Positions 38,250 to 49,140 are shown, counted from the stretch's first letter. The stretch is 64,000 bases of DNA from Physcomitrium patens (GCF_000002425.4 NC_037256.1:10026083-10090082), one strand, 5' to 3'. Notes: generated by a model not told the origin, from the sequence alone. Program-made: numbers and translations.

Positions 38250-38774
38250 ATGGAAACTTTGAGCCATTATACTCGAAAGCATTGGGCAAAGGCAACTACT
38301 GAGGTATTGGTGAAGGTAGGAGATATAGAAGAACCAATAGTTGCTTTGGTCGACCATGGTTCTGAAATAAATCTCATGTCTAAAGATCTTTATAAGAAGC
38401 AAAAATGGCCAATTGATATGGAACATGGATGGGCAATACGAGCAGCTAATAACACACGGGGCGAATTATATGGAGCTTGTCCAGATGTCAAAATTCGGAT
38501 TGGGGATGTTGCGACGGAGCAACATTTCTTCGTTCAAGATACAACATCTTATCCGTTGATTTTAGGACAACCTTATATCACGGCAACACGGATGGAAACA
38601 AAAGTACTTGATGATGGTTCTGCTTATGCAAGAGTACGGAGCGAAGATGGGAAGAAAGCTGTACAATTTCTAACAGTACCTCCTAACCATGAACGGAATC
38701 GAGATAGGTTGAGGGAGAAACCATTGCCAAAGATTGTTGAAGGATTTAAGGATTTTGGGGAGGTACCATTGTAA
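38250..38774 (+). pseudogene. Copy 2 aspartic protease
   Basis: 174 codons, nearly identical to copy 1, again with LVDHGSEINLMS. It ends at the shared stop 38772-38774, beyond which the reading continues in another frame. Confidence 0.8.
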
Positions 38775-39562
38775 AGCGAGATTATGGAGGTACAAAAGAG
38801 GAGATACTCTCGCGAGATGAAGGTGCCTTTGATGCGAGTTTTATTGGTATATTGGAGAATGGAAATATTATGTATAAGAAAGTTGATGATTTTAAAAGAA
38901 AAGAAAGAAAAAGATTATATAATATTGAAGGACAATTACGCAAGATAGGTACATTGTAAGATGATGAGAGGATTTTGGGTATTTATGAAGAAAATGGACT
39001 GGAAGATTCATTGGAATTGATTACATCTATTGGGTTAGGAGATAATTAAAAGATTGTTGAGATTCATTCGAGAGAGGTTTATACCATGCTTGAATCTTTT
39101 CAAGCACCAGAAGTCACAATAGAAACGAGATATAAAACGGCAGATAAGAAGGTAAAGCCTGTTGCCGGACCATTACCAGAGGATTCTAAAGAACAAATGA
39201 GAGAAGCATCAAAAGAAGCAAGTTTAAGAGATCCAATGAGTATTGGACATCAGTTTACTGAAGAGACTTTTGAAGAATTGAAGATTGGTTCTGATGGTTC
39301 TTTATTGCCGGAGGAAATTACTTGCTTCAAAAAGATGTTGGCTAAACAAGGTAGATCGTTTGCCTTCGAATCTCATGAAATTGGGTGTGTGGATCCAAAT
39401 ATTATAACACCTATGGTTATCTTCACTGTACCGCATGTACCTTGGAATCTAAGACCGATTCCAGTACCGAGGGCACATTTACCTAAATTGGTGGAACTAT
39501 TGAAAGAAAAGATAAAGATGAAAATATTGGAACCTTCATTTGCGCCGTATTCTAGTCGATGA
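38775..39562 (+). pseudogene. Copy 2 linker region before the reverse transcriptase
   Basis: Contains the shared TAA at 38957-38959, a private TAA at 39047-39049 and the shared TGA at 39560-39562. The last 158 codons are open and end in FAPYSSR. Confidence 0.7.
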
Positions 39563-41749
39563 TTTACGGTACCTAAGAAGAATGGATCACTACGGTTTAT
39601 TCAAGATATGCAACCCGTGAATGCTGTAACTGTCAGGAATGCAGGAATTGGACCTATTGTGGATGAATTTGTTGAGGCGTTTGCTGGAAGGGCGAACTAT
39701 TCAATGGGTGATTTGTATTCAGGTTATGATCAATTTCAACTTGCCGAAGGAAGTAGAGATATGACAACGATGAGGACACCGCTTGGATTGGTTAGAATGT
39801 GCACTCTTCCTCAAGGCGCGACCAACTCAGTTGCGCATATGATGAATGGGATGAATAAGGTATTGAGAGATTTTATTCCGGAAAAGACTATGCCTTTTCT
39901 GGATGATGTTCCTATAAAAGGGTGCAGAGAAGGAGACAAGGATGAAACTTTAGATACGAGGGGGTGTCGCAGATATGTTGTTGATCATATACAAGATTGT
40001 GAAAAGATTTTAACTCGGCTTGAAGAAGTTCATCTTACATTATTGGGTATGAAGTCCATATTTGGAGTACGAGAGGTTGTAATTATTGGACATTTATGTG
40101 GATTTTATGGAAGAAAACCAGATCCGACTAAAGTTGATGCAATTGGAAGGATGAAAGAGGATTGTGATTCTTTAATAGAGGTTCGCAGGTTTTTGGGTGC
40201 ATGTATATTTTATCGAATCTGGATCCCTCATTTTGCTCACATAGCGGATCCATTATATGAACTGTTATGCAAGGGTTACCGATTTAAATGGGAAGAAAGG
40301 CATATTCAGGCAATGCAAAGATTGAAGAAATTATTGATGTCACCTCCAATATTGAGGAAGATTGATTATAAGTGCAATAGACCAGTGATTCTTACTGTAG
40401 ACGCTAGTCTAATTGCCGTTGGATGGGCTGTGGGTCAAGATGATTCAAATGGGAGTAGATTTGCAGTTCGATTTGGGGCTAAAGTTTTAAGTATTCGTCA
40501 GCGTGCATATTCGCAAGTCAAAAGAGAACTTTGGGGAGTCGTTTCGGCTATGAAAGCTGAAAAGGACTATTTGATTGGGGCAGTAGTAGTAATTGAAACA
40601 GATTGCTTGCCATTGCTTGGAATGATTATTAACTGTTCAATGCCAGATATTGTAATGTTGAGATGGATTGCTTATATTAAGTCACTAAATCCAGAATTTA
40701 AGCATATCACTGGGAAGGACAATTTAGTAGCAGACATGCTATCTCGAGCAAGATACGAGAGGGAGGACGAAATGGTTGAAGACATTGATGATGTCGGATT
40801 GAAATTCTATTCAATATCAAATCTCAAAAGAGAAGACAAGCTATTTCTTGAAGAAGCTTATGAAGGAGAATTATTGGATATTGGTCATTATTTGAATACC
40901 TTGTCTAAGCAGGGAAATTGGTCTACAGAAAAATTCAAACAAATAAGAAAAAAAGCATATGGATTTTTACTTCGAAATGGATTCTTATGGAAGAGACCGA
41001 AGAAAGGAATTGGGATGCCACAACGAGTGATAGGCAAAAGGGAAGAAAAACTAAAATTATTAAAGGAGTTTCATGATAGTTTATGGACAGGGCATAGAAG
41101 AATCTGGGCTACTTTTGCTAAACTCAAGGAACGATATTGGTGGAAAAATATGTATCGAGATGTGCTCTCATTTGTAGAGTCATGTAAAATCTGTCAATCG
41201 TATTCTAATATCCGACATCGAGATGGTCTTCATCCTACGTATCCTCTAGCTATTCATTTTAAATGGGTTGTTGATTTGGTTATTATGCCGGTTGGGTTAT
41301 GGCAGATGAGATATTTGGTTCTAGCTCGTGAAGATTTATCAAATCAAGTAGAAGGAAGAGCATTGAGGACAAAATCTACAGAGGGGATTTGTAGGTTTTT
41401 GCTTGAAGATGTCATTTGCCGTTACGGGTGTGTAGGAAAAATCACTGCAGATCGTGGAGAATCAAATGCACAAGAAGCTCGTAAGTTCTTTGAAAGATGT
41501 GGAGTTAAACTATCACTGACTACTGCTTATAATCCGGAAGGGAATGCAAAAAGCGAACGTGGTCACCCGCCGATTGTGAAAGCATTGATTATAGCTTGTA
41601 ATGGGAAGGTTAAAGAGTGGCCACGGCTATTGTCATTTGCATTATGGGCTGATCGAACAACACATAGTTCGGTGACAGGATATATGCCAGTAGAACTTAT
41701 GACAGGTCAAAAACCAATTATGCCGATTGAAGAAAAGGTACTTATTTAG
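39563..41749 (+). pseudogene. Copy 2 reverse transcriptase, RNase H and integrase core
   Basis: The longest uninterrupted pol stretch of the family in this window (713 codons from 39608). Order: palm domain with LPQGATNS and FLDDVPIKG (about residues 75-105), RNase H (about 270-395), integrase zinc region with an intact CKICQ, and a core with D, D, E. It ends with the shared TAG at 41747-41749. Confidence 0.88.
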
Positions 41750-41752
41750 AGT

Positions 41753-42250
41753 GTGCTACCATGGGAAGATGGATTGACAAGAGAAGAACTTCTGGCTATT
41801 AGGATTCGACAATTGGAGCAAAGAACGGAAGATGTCCAGATAGCATTGGAAAGGTTAAAAAGAGCAAGGTTACAAAACAAGGCGCGATTCGATAAGCAAC
41901 ATCGATTGAGACCAAAAGCAATCGAGGAAGGTGACTGGGTACTTGTTTATGATAATAGTCTGGATAATCAACATAGTACTTTGTGGAAATTTTTAAAACG
42001 TTGGTTTGGACCATATGTAGTAACAACTGTTCATAATAATGCGACTTACTCATTACGGGAGTTAGATAGTACAAAATTGAAAATACCAATTGTAGGGAAG
42101 CGAGTAAAAATATTTAAACGAAGACACGCAGAGATGAATATGGAAGACCTTAATGAAGGTATAGAGATTACGTAGCAAGAAGATGAAAGTGATTTGAATA
42201 ATGAAGGTGACGAAGACGAACTGGACAAAGACATAGAGGATATATTCTGA
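41753..42250 (+). pseudogene. Copy 2 integrase C-terminal GPY/F module
   Basis: 140 open codons with LPWEDG, the helical linker and KRWFGPYVV. A TAG at 42173-42175, private to this copy, cuts the acidic tail that copy 1 retains. Confidence 0.8.
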
Positions 42251-42312
42251 AGCAAACAGCAATTGGGTAAATTAGTGCATACCGGAGGATGCACAGGTTC
42301 AGAGGGGATGGA

Positions 42313-43513
42313 TGTCGTGTTGTAACACGAGTATACAGTGAAAATAAAAAGAAAGGGGAATTTTATCAATATTCAGTTACCTCGAATATTGGGAGCAACG
42401 ACCAACTCGAGTACAAATACTGATTGGCCAGGTTCAGTCACCCCGTTACAGTCAGCCGGGGCATACTGAAATGCTCTATTCGATTCCAATAACAGGAGTC
42501 AACAGGAAGAGAAGGACCAATTCACAGGACGGGTTCGAAGAGCCAATTGGATCCAATTTCGAGAATCCAATCTGGGTCCTCTTATCCAATATGAGACCTG
42601 AATTGGTCGGGCAACCCAATGCAGACCCAATTATGGGAACATCCAGGGAACGTTGTTTGCGGCAAATGGATCTCTTAAAGGTAAAAACGGAGGAGAAGGC
42701 CTTGATGACGTGAGCCAATTTTGGATCTAAGCTCTGACGGCGAGAGCCAATTTTGGATCCAAGACGAAAGATTGAAGGAATTCAAGAGGATAAGGTTAGG
42801 GGAAGAATAAGTTTGAAGGGGAATCAATTTTTAGGGGGTTTTTTTTTCAGATCAGAGAGGAGGGGGGGGGTTTTTTTTTTCTGGAAATCGGGGAGGAGCT
42901 AGTTTTCAAGCTTTTGCAAGGTTACTAGTTCGATTTTCATTAGAGGTTTTTTGAAGATCAAGGGGATTAGAGAGAGGAGCTTCATGCTTCGGGTCGGGGA
43001 AGGAAAGACATAGAATTTGGATTTTTCTTCTTCGTAGAGTTTTGGGGAAGACTGAGGCAATCGCTGCTGAAGTCAGTATTGTAATGGTGAATCGGGATTT
43101 TTAATGAAGTGGGTTTGAATACTCTTGACTGTTTTGTGAAATCGAGTTACGTCTATGATTGAAGGATTAAAAGGGTGTCTATAGGATTGAGTATGCGGAG
43201 TGAATGAAATTTATTGGGTTAATCTAACAAGACAGTCAGTGGATACAAGATCGTGAGTACAAAGCGGTATTGAAGATTAACAGTTTGTGTTGTTCGGGGT
43301 TCTCTGTAACGTCTAGAGACCTACCGGCTGGGGCAAAAAGGACTTCGACAAGCAGTCGAAGAGCATCCGTATAGATTTACGGTACATTATTGCAGTCGTT
43401 TATATTCCAGCAGTCAAAACTGATAGACTGCTTGACTATCGACGAATCTCCATACTACCTTCTACAGCCAAACGCCCGGCATATTTTCAAGCAGGAAAGC
43501 ACGTAATATGACA
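42313..43513 (+). repeat. Copy 2 3' LTR
   Basis: Starts right after a purine tract ending AGAGGGGATGGA and matches the 5' LTR at 26809-28007, including its particular U3 segment. It ends AATATGACA and is followed by the second ACGT of the target duplication. Confidence 0.92.
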
Positions 43514-43830
43514 ACGTCTGCTATGAATTCCAACTGTTGTACGCGAGGTAAGTGGTTCATCAGTCCTTGAAGCCAACGATAGTGGCCCACTTCTTCAACT
43601 TTTGACCAAGCATGAACTTCCGTGTCTTCATTGTGAAATTGTCCTGCAAATATGCCTTCCGGTTGACCATGGTAAGCAGGCTCGGACTCAAATACAATCA
43701 CCAGTGATCGGTTACTTGGTATCCTCCGTCGTCGTTGTGGTGCAGGTGGTTCCTCATCTCGGGGTCGCCTTCGTGAACTAGTTGGTTGAGATAATCTGAC
43801 TGGCATAGTATCTATCTCTTGGCTATCCAT
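43514..43830 (-). pseudogene. Extra chromovirus ORF downstream of pol, cut by copy 2
   Basis: A true ATG at 43830 opens a frame that lies about 130 bases after the chromodomain stop (43961-43963). At 43514 it meets the copy 2 insertion. Without the insertion and one ACGT the frame would run on into 26804-26768, for 354 bases in all (117 codons and a stop), ending before the polypurine tract. The N-terminal half is rich in Arg, Pro and Gln (RRRPRDEEPPAPQRRRR); the C-terminal half looks globular (HAWSKVEEVGHYRWLQGL). I do not recognise the family. It could be an accessory protein or a captured host fragment. Confidence 0.6.
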
Positions 43831-43960
43831 ATCAGAATACCAAACTATGGCTACTGAAAAAATTCTATTTTATCTTGGAGAAAATAACTACATCAACTAC
43901 GAATTTTGGTTGTGCTCTCTCCTTTCTTATATTCTTGGGTGAGCAAGCTTCAGAAAGAAG

Positions 43961-44158
43961 CTATTGTTGAACCGGCTTAGGTTTATGAGGATGTTGTTGA
44001 TGAAACTCTTGTACCTTTTGCGGCGCATTGGTGAGATTTTCAGCTGGCTCCCACGTTTTCCCATTAATGTCGTAGCCGCACCAATGAACAAGATACTCCA
44101 ACTTGCCCCACCTTCGCCGAGAATCCAGTACCTTTTCAACCTAGTATTCCTCGTGGTT
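43961..44158 (-). pseudogene. Chromodomain at the end of chromovirus integrase
   Basis: Begins at [12 protein letters not shown] and contains the chromodomain aromatic pattern [17 protein letters not shown]; it ends with a TAG at 43961-43963. Chromodomains of this type steer integration to heterochromatin. One stop lies a codon before the domain (near 44139-44141). Confidence 0.9.
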
Positions 44159-45379
44159 CTCGATCTCAATACTAGATGGCGGACATTGCACTCTTCCAAG
44201 AAAAGATGACTCTCGATAAGGCTCTAACAAAGAAACATGAAAGACTGGATGTACCTTCATAGAAGCCGGTAATTCCAGACGGTACGCCACTAGATTGATT
44301 TGCTTTTGGATGATAAATGGTCCCAATCTTCGATAGTCCAACTTATCACATGGTTGCTTGGTCTTGATATTTTGTCGAAGAAGCCATGCTTTATCTCCAA
44401 TTTTGAAAATAGGTGCTTGATTCCGAAATCTATCTGCAGACGCATTATAGGATTCTTGAGCGGATTGTAATTGAAGCTTCAACGTATTTTGAAGCTCTGA
44501 TAGTTGTTTCGCAAATCCTTCAGCTGCTGGATTGTTATTTGTTGATGGACTCAATAAATCAAGCTTTGGATGATACTCATAGTTGGAAAAGAATGGTGTG
44601 TATTGAGTCGACGCATGGAGGGTGTTGTTATATGCAAACTCAGCTAGCGACAGATATGTGGTCCAATCGTCTTGCTGATAGTTGATGTTGCATCATAAGT
44701 ATTGTTCCAAGACTTGGTTCACCCGTTCCGTTTGACCGTCAGTTTGAGGATGAAAAGCCAAAGAAAGCTTGATATCCACCTTCAGTATCTCAAAGAGAGA
44801 TCTCCAAAACTTCGATACAAACTGGGTTCCTCGATCTGATACGATATCATTTGGTAGTCCATGATATCGATACACATTATTGAGAAAGAGTCTTGCTGTG
44901 ACTTCACTGGATGATGCCTTCTTGCAAGGGACAAAGTGTGCCATTTTTGTAAGTCGATCTACCACGACAAAGATGCTGGCAAATGAGTTCGATGATGGCA
45001 GGTCCGTGATGAAGTCCATGGAAATTGAAGACCATGGTCGACGTGGAATCGGTAATGGTTGTAGGAGTCCATAAGGGCGATGCCGAGGATTCTTGGATCT
45101 TGAACAGATGTCACAAGAGAGGACAAAATCTTTCACATCCTTCCACATTTAGGGCCACCTAAAATCTCGAGAAATAAGCTCCAAGGTCTTGTTGAATCCA
45201 AAATGTCCCGCAGCATAAAAATCGTGGCGAGATTGAAGAACTCGGAGTCGTGCTAGTCCTTTTGGGATATATAAACGCTCTTCAAAGTATAAAAGATCTC
45301 CCTCCACCTTGAACTTGTCGTCATGGGCACGTTGCTTAATATCAATGGCTACTGAATCTTCAATAGTTACGGCACATAC
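44141..45379 (-). pseudogene. Chromovirus integrase
   Basis: Zinc-binding region (HFGFNKTLELISRDF, CDICSRSK), core with SMDFITDLP, VSDRGTQFVSKFW and the glutamate in DGQTERVNQVLEQYL, and the C-terminal module with RRLGPFII. Open parts are 45148-44693 and 44554-44141, separated by single stops. Confidence 0.88.
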
Positions 45380-46090
45380 CTAATTCAGGAAGTCAGCATC
45401 AATTGGCATAATAGTAGCGCAAAGCTGAAATTGCTTTGGCTTCAAGAATGTCGTACATTGTTGATCAAACGCTGCTTCTCCAGCCTTTGGTACAAGATAC
45501 AATCTCCTCGATAAGGTATCAGATAGTCCTTGCTGCTTTCCAGGTCGATAAGTGATAATAAAATCGAACCTAGATAGCAACATACTCCATCGAGCTTGAC
45601 GTTGATTTAAAACTCGAGCCGACATGAAATACTCCAAATTCTTGTGATCTGTGTATACGGTCTCTAGATGTGTAGCTCCTTTAAGAAAGTGATGCCATTC
45701 TTGGAAAGAATCCACTATAGCAAGAAGTTCCTTATCGTGGATCTCATAATTGATTTCAGCAGCAGAGAACTTTCCAGAATAGAATGCAACCGGATGGAGC
45801 TTCTTGTCTTCTCCCATTTGTGAAAGTAGAGCTTCCAAAGCAAAATCCGAAGCATCAGTTTCTAAATAGAAGGCCTTTGTAAAGTCTGGATGTACCAAGA
45901 TTGGAGCCGTAGTAAATGCGGTCTTCAGGTTTTGAAACACATTTTCTACTAGAGGTCCCCATTCCAGCTTATCTTTGTATGTCAACCGAGTGAGAGGAGC
46001 AGCAACTTGAGAGTAATTTTTGATAAAGATCCGATAGAAGTTGGCAAAACCAAGAAATTATTGTACGTCTCTAACCGTCTTCGGAACCTC
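45380..46090 (-). pseudogene. Chromovirus reverse transcriptase connection and RNase H
   Basis: 201 open codons (45985-45380) with LETDASDFALEALLSQ, HPVAFYSGKFSAAEINYEIHDKELLAIV and YTDHKNLEYF. Two stops lie between this and the palm domain (near 46057 and 46091). Confidence 0.88.
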
Positions 46091-47434
46091 CTAAGATACG
46101 ATTGCTTCCACCTTCTTGGGGTCCATCTTCAAGCCTTCCGTAGTCGCAACGAATCTCAGAAACTCCATCTCTATTTGGTAAAATAAACACTTCTCCAACT
46201 TGGCATATAGTCCTCGCTCGCGTAGTTTTTCCAATACCAAACGAACGTGTTTTTCATGTTCTTCCTCATTTTTGGAGAATATCAAAATATCATCCAAATA
46301 GATGACAACAAAATTATCAAGGTACTCTCGAAAAATGTCATTCATCATATATTGAAAGACCGCTGGAGCATTGGTAAGACCAAAGGGCATGACATTAAAT
46401 TCAAAATGGCCATACCTTGTACGGAATGCTGTCTTCCACTCATCTCCTTCCTTGATTCGTACGAGGTTGTAAGCTACCCTTAGATCAATTTTTGTAAAGA
46501 TCCTTGCACGTTCAAGTTGTTCTAAGAGACCAGAAATCAAGGGTAACGGGTAATGATTCTTCTTTGTTACCTTCTTGAGGCCTTGATAGTCCACGCACAT
46601 CCGTAACGAGCCATCTTGCTTCTTCACAAATAAGATGGATGCTCCAGCTGACGATTTTGAATGACGGATGAAATTCTTGGCTAGATTCTCGTCGATGTAC
46701 TTCCGCAACTCTGCCAACTCCATCTGCGATAGATTGTAGATTGGGCCAAAAGGCGGTTGTGCTCCTTCCTGTAAGTCAATGGCGCAATCATATGGTCTGT
46801 GTTCCGGTAGCATGTCAGCATTTTTCTTTTGAAACACGTCTTTAAAATCCTTATATTGCTCCGGTATACTTGCTGTCGAGATCTTCTCCCCGGTAGTTGG
46901 AGCCGCATAAATGACAAACGGTGTGCCTCCCTTGGACAGTCTTATAAACGCTCTTGCTCCAATAAATAAAGATTTCTCTATTCGGGGTTTTCTACTAGGC
47001 TTGTTCTTGGGTGGTTTTGTGGGAAAGGTCATCTTTCGCAACTTCCAATCTATGGATGGGTTATGCTTTTCCAACCAGGAAAGACCAAGAATAACAGGAT
47101 TTGATGGGGTTCTAATAATATTGAAAATAATATGACTACTATGGTCCTTAAACGTCACTTCTATAGGTTCTGATTCATGGGTGACACTACCAGATAATAA
47201 TGGTCGTCCATTTATGACCTCAACGTGAACAGGTTTGGATTTTTGTACTAAAGGGATCTTATGACGCTTTGCAAATTCTTCGTCTAAGAAACAAGCAGAT
47301 GCTCCTAAATCTAATAATGCTAAGGTTCTCAGTTTCTGAGGGCCAATAAGCAAAGGGATTGTAAAACAAAGGGCAGGTTGAGCGGAAAGAAAGGAACCTG
47401 GTTGTTGTTGCGATATTTCATTGTCCAGTCGCAT
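46091..47434 (-). pseudogene. Chromovirus protease and reverse transcriptase (447 open codons)
   Basis: Protease with LLDLGASACFLD (Leu after the catalytic Asp instead of Ser/Thr, consistent with a single C-to-T change) and VILGLSWL. Reverse transcriptase with KKQDGSLRMCVDYQGL, FTKIDLRVAYNLVRI, MPFGLTNAPAVFQ and the active site VIYLDDILIFS. Order and motifs are typical of plant chromoviruses. Confidence 0.9.
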
Positions 47435-47439
47435 GGTTC

Positions 47440-48545
47440 CTATTGTGGCTGGGCATCCTCGTTTTCCTGAATAAATGCACCCCTAGTCTTGATAATACGT
47501 CGACTTTGCTTCTTGGGGCAGTTTCCAACTTTGTGGCCTTCTTCATCGCAATACAAGCATAGACCTTCCTCCATACGCCACTTTTTTTCTTCTAGAGTAA
47601 GAGATTTGACATGTAGCGCATCAATTTGCATGTCTTCTACCTCTGAATGTGAATTCACGTTGCTTGCCGACATAGTTGGGGTATCGCGAACCGTATGTTG
47701 TCTTGAACGTTGATCTTGGCGACGTTGGAATAGGTGATTATCGCATTTCACAGCTTGGCTAATAGCTTCGTTGAGCGTTTGTGGATCAGGAAGAGTTAAC
47801 AGCAAATCCTTCACATCGTCCCTTAAACCCCAATAGAATTGACTCATCAATGCTTCTTCGTCCCAATTGATGTCGCATGCTAATTGCTTGAAGTCCGATG
47901 CATAGGCTGATGTAGAACGCATCCCTTGTCGTAGTGACTGGATCTTTGTTGTAGCCCATCGAACCTTGTCGTAGTGACTAGATCTTTGTTGTAGCCCATC
48001 GAACCTTGTCGTAGTGACTGGATCTTTGTTGTAGCCCATCGAACCTTGTCGTGTTCACCAAATGCTTTCGCAAATGCCTCCATAAAGGTTTCAAAGTTGT
48101 TTAGTATGGACGATCGTTTCTCAAACAAAAGAGTAAACCATGATAGATCTTGTCTTGTAAGTAAGGTTCCAACAAGCCCAACACATGACTCCTCCGTTGG
48201 ATAGCGTTTGGGCTGTAAAACTGTTATCAACCTGATTTGGTTGACGAATCCTCGAAACTTGGAACGTGTACCATCAAACTTGTCCGGAAGGCTAATTCGG
48301 GATTCCTTATGTTGTAGAACCAGCGGTGCTTGTCGAACCTGAGGCAAAGTTGCTTCTCCAAGTGTAGAAGTTTGAAGGTGGTGCAACCTAGATTGTGCCA
48401 TCCCAGATGCTACATCATTATGAAGCCTTGCCACGACTCCTTCAATCTCTGCAGTTCTTTGTGATGACGTAGCGAGGGCATTCATGATAGCATCTAACTT
48501 GGACTCTAAACTTTTCGTCATATTAATGTCTTGGCCCCCGACCAT
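47440..48545 (-). pseudogene. Chromovirus gag, frame broken by a 40-bp triplication
   Basis: ATG at 48545. The N-terminal frame (48545-47880) and the C-terminal frame (to 47440) are offset. The offset of 80 bases equals the two extra copies of the 40-bp repeat at 47925-48044; with one copy the two halves are in the same frame. The C-terminal part has the zinc knuckle CLYCDEEGHKVGNC (C-x2-C-x4-H-x4-C). Confidence 0.85.
47925..48052. repeat. 40-bp direct tandem repeat, three copies plus 8 bases
   Basis: Units 47925-47964, 47965-48004 and 48005-48044 are identical apart from one base in the middle unit, followed by the first eight bases of a fourth. It lies inside gag and shifts its frame. Confidence 0.95.
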
Positions 48546-48784
48546 TCTAAGAGAAGGACAGAAATGACTCTACAAGAAGACAATATTGGTTTAGAGGAGG
48601 GTACTCCGCAACCTCTAAAATGCCTTAAGAGCTTCAAGAAAAGGGGTAATCCACTCTCTCCAAGAACAATAAGACTTCAATATTGTAACAAAAGAAGTAT
48701 CAGTTTAGAGGAGGGAAATCCACAACCTCTAAAGTGCTAGTTCACTTCCAAGCAGAGGAGTATTCCATACTGTAACAAAGAAGA

Positions 48785-48800
48785 AACTAGCTCTGATATC
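48785..48800 (-). promoter_or_regulatory. Possible chromovirus primer-binding site
   Basis: On the element strand CAGATATCAGAGCTAG resembles the initiator-Met site TGGTATCAGAGC with changes in its first bases. It lies about 25 bases inside the 5' LTR edge, farther than usual, so the call is tentative. Confidence 0.4.
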
Positions 48801-48825
48801 TGAGGTGAGTGTAGTCTCGACAAAG

Positions 48826-49140
48826 TGTCACGGACACAGAAATATAGACTCAAGATCTAACAAGAAGTTCAAGAAGAACTGGCAAGAACTAGATTAATTA
48901 GATGAGAACAACACCAGAGAGGTGAGCTAGAGCTCCAAGAGATGTGTTGTTGAGACTGAAGAACTCTTCAGCCTCGATCCCAATATATACTTCTATTTAG
49001 GAAGCTTCTCAAGCAACTTCTACCAACTAGGAAGCTTCTAGAAGGTTCTAGAGACTTGCTTCTAAAAGGTTCTAGAAGCTTGTCTCTAGAAAGTTCTAGA
49101 AACTTGTCTCTAGAAGGTTCTAAGGACTATGTCCCTAATA
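48826..49140 (-). repeat. Chromovirus 5' LTR (315 bp) with heat-shock elements
   Basis: Single-unit version of the LTR at 26302-26717. It carries a perfect four-unit heat-shock element at 49031-49048 (GAAgcTTCtaGAAggTTC), further GAA/TTC pairs to about 49120, and a TATA box at about 48980-48990 on the element strand. Confidence 0.9.

Larger units (their letters stand above)
26809..43513 (+). mobile_element. ACGT-family Ty3/gypsy element, copy 2, interrupted by copy 1
   Basis: LTRs at 26809-28007 and 42313-43513 (about 1.2 kb, TGTCGT...GACA), target duplication ACGT (26805-26808 and 43514-43517). It is inserted in the 3' ORF of the chromovirus. After the 5' LTR and 15 more bases the element is interrupted at an ACGT by copy 1 and resumes at 36347/36351. 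Own length without copy 1 is about 8.4 kb. It encodes gag, protease, reverse transcriptase, RNase H and integrase with a GPY/F-type C-terminal module and no chromodomain. Multiple stops make it inactive. Confidence 0.92.
26302..49140 (-). mobile_element. Ty3/gypsy chromovirus with heat-shock-element LTRs, split by a nested element
   Basis: LTRs at 26302-26717 (3') and 48826-49140 (5') and a perfect 5-bp target duplication AATAT (26297-26301 and 49141-49145). Without the nested element (26809-43517) it is about 6.1 kb. Order on the minus strand: 5' LTR, gag, protease, reverse transcriptase, RNase H, integrase, chromodomain, a short extra ORF, polypurine tract, 3' LTR. It was inserted in the copia reverse transcriptase. 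The pol frame carries several stops, so this copy is inactive, but it is much less decayed than the copia host. Confidence 0.92.

Noticed and set aside
43462-43513. C-terminal extension of the extra chromovirus ORF into the LTR of copy 2
   Set aside because: These last codons come from the inserted LTR; the original frame continued at 26804 instead.
47925-48052. CRISPR-like array
   Set aside because: The units are contiguous with no spacers, lie inside a retrotransposon gag gene, and the DNA is eukaryotic.
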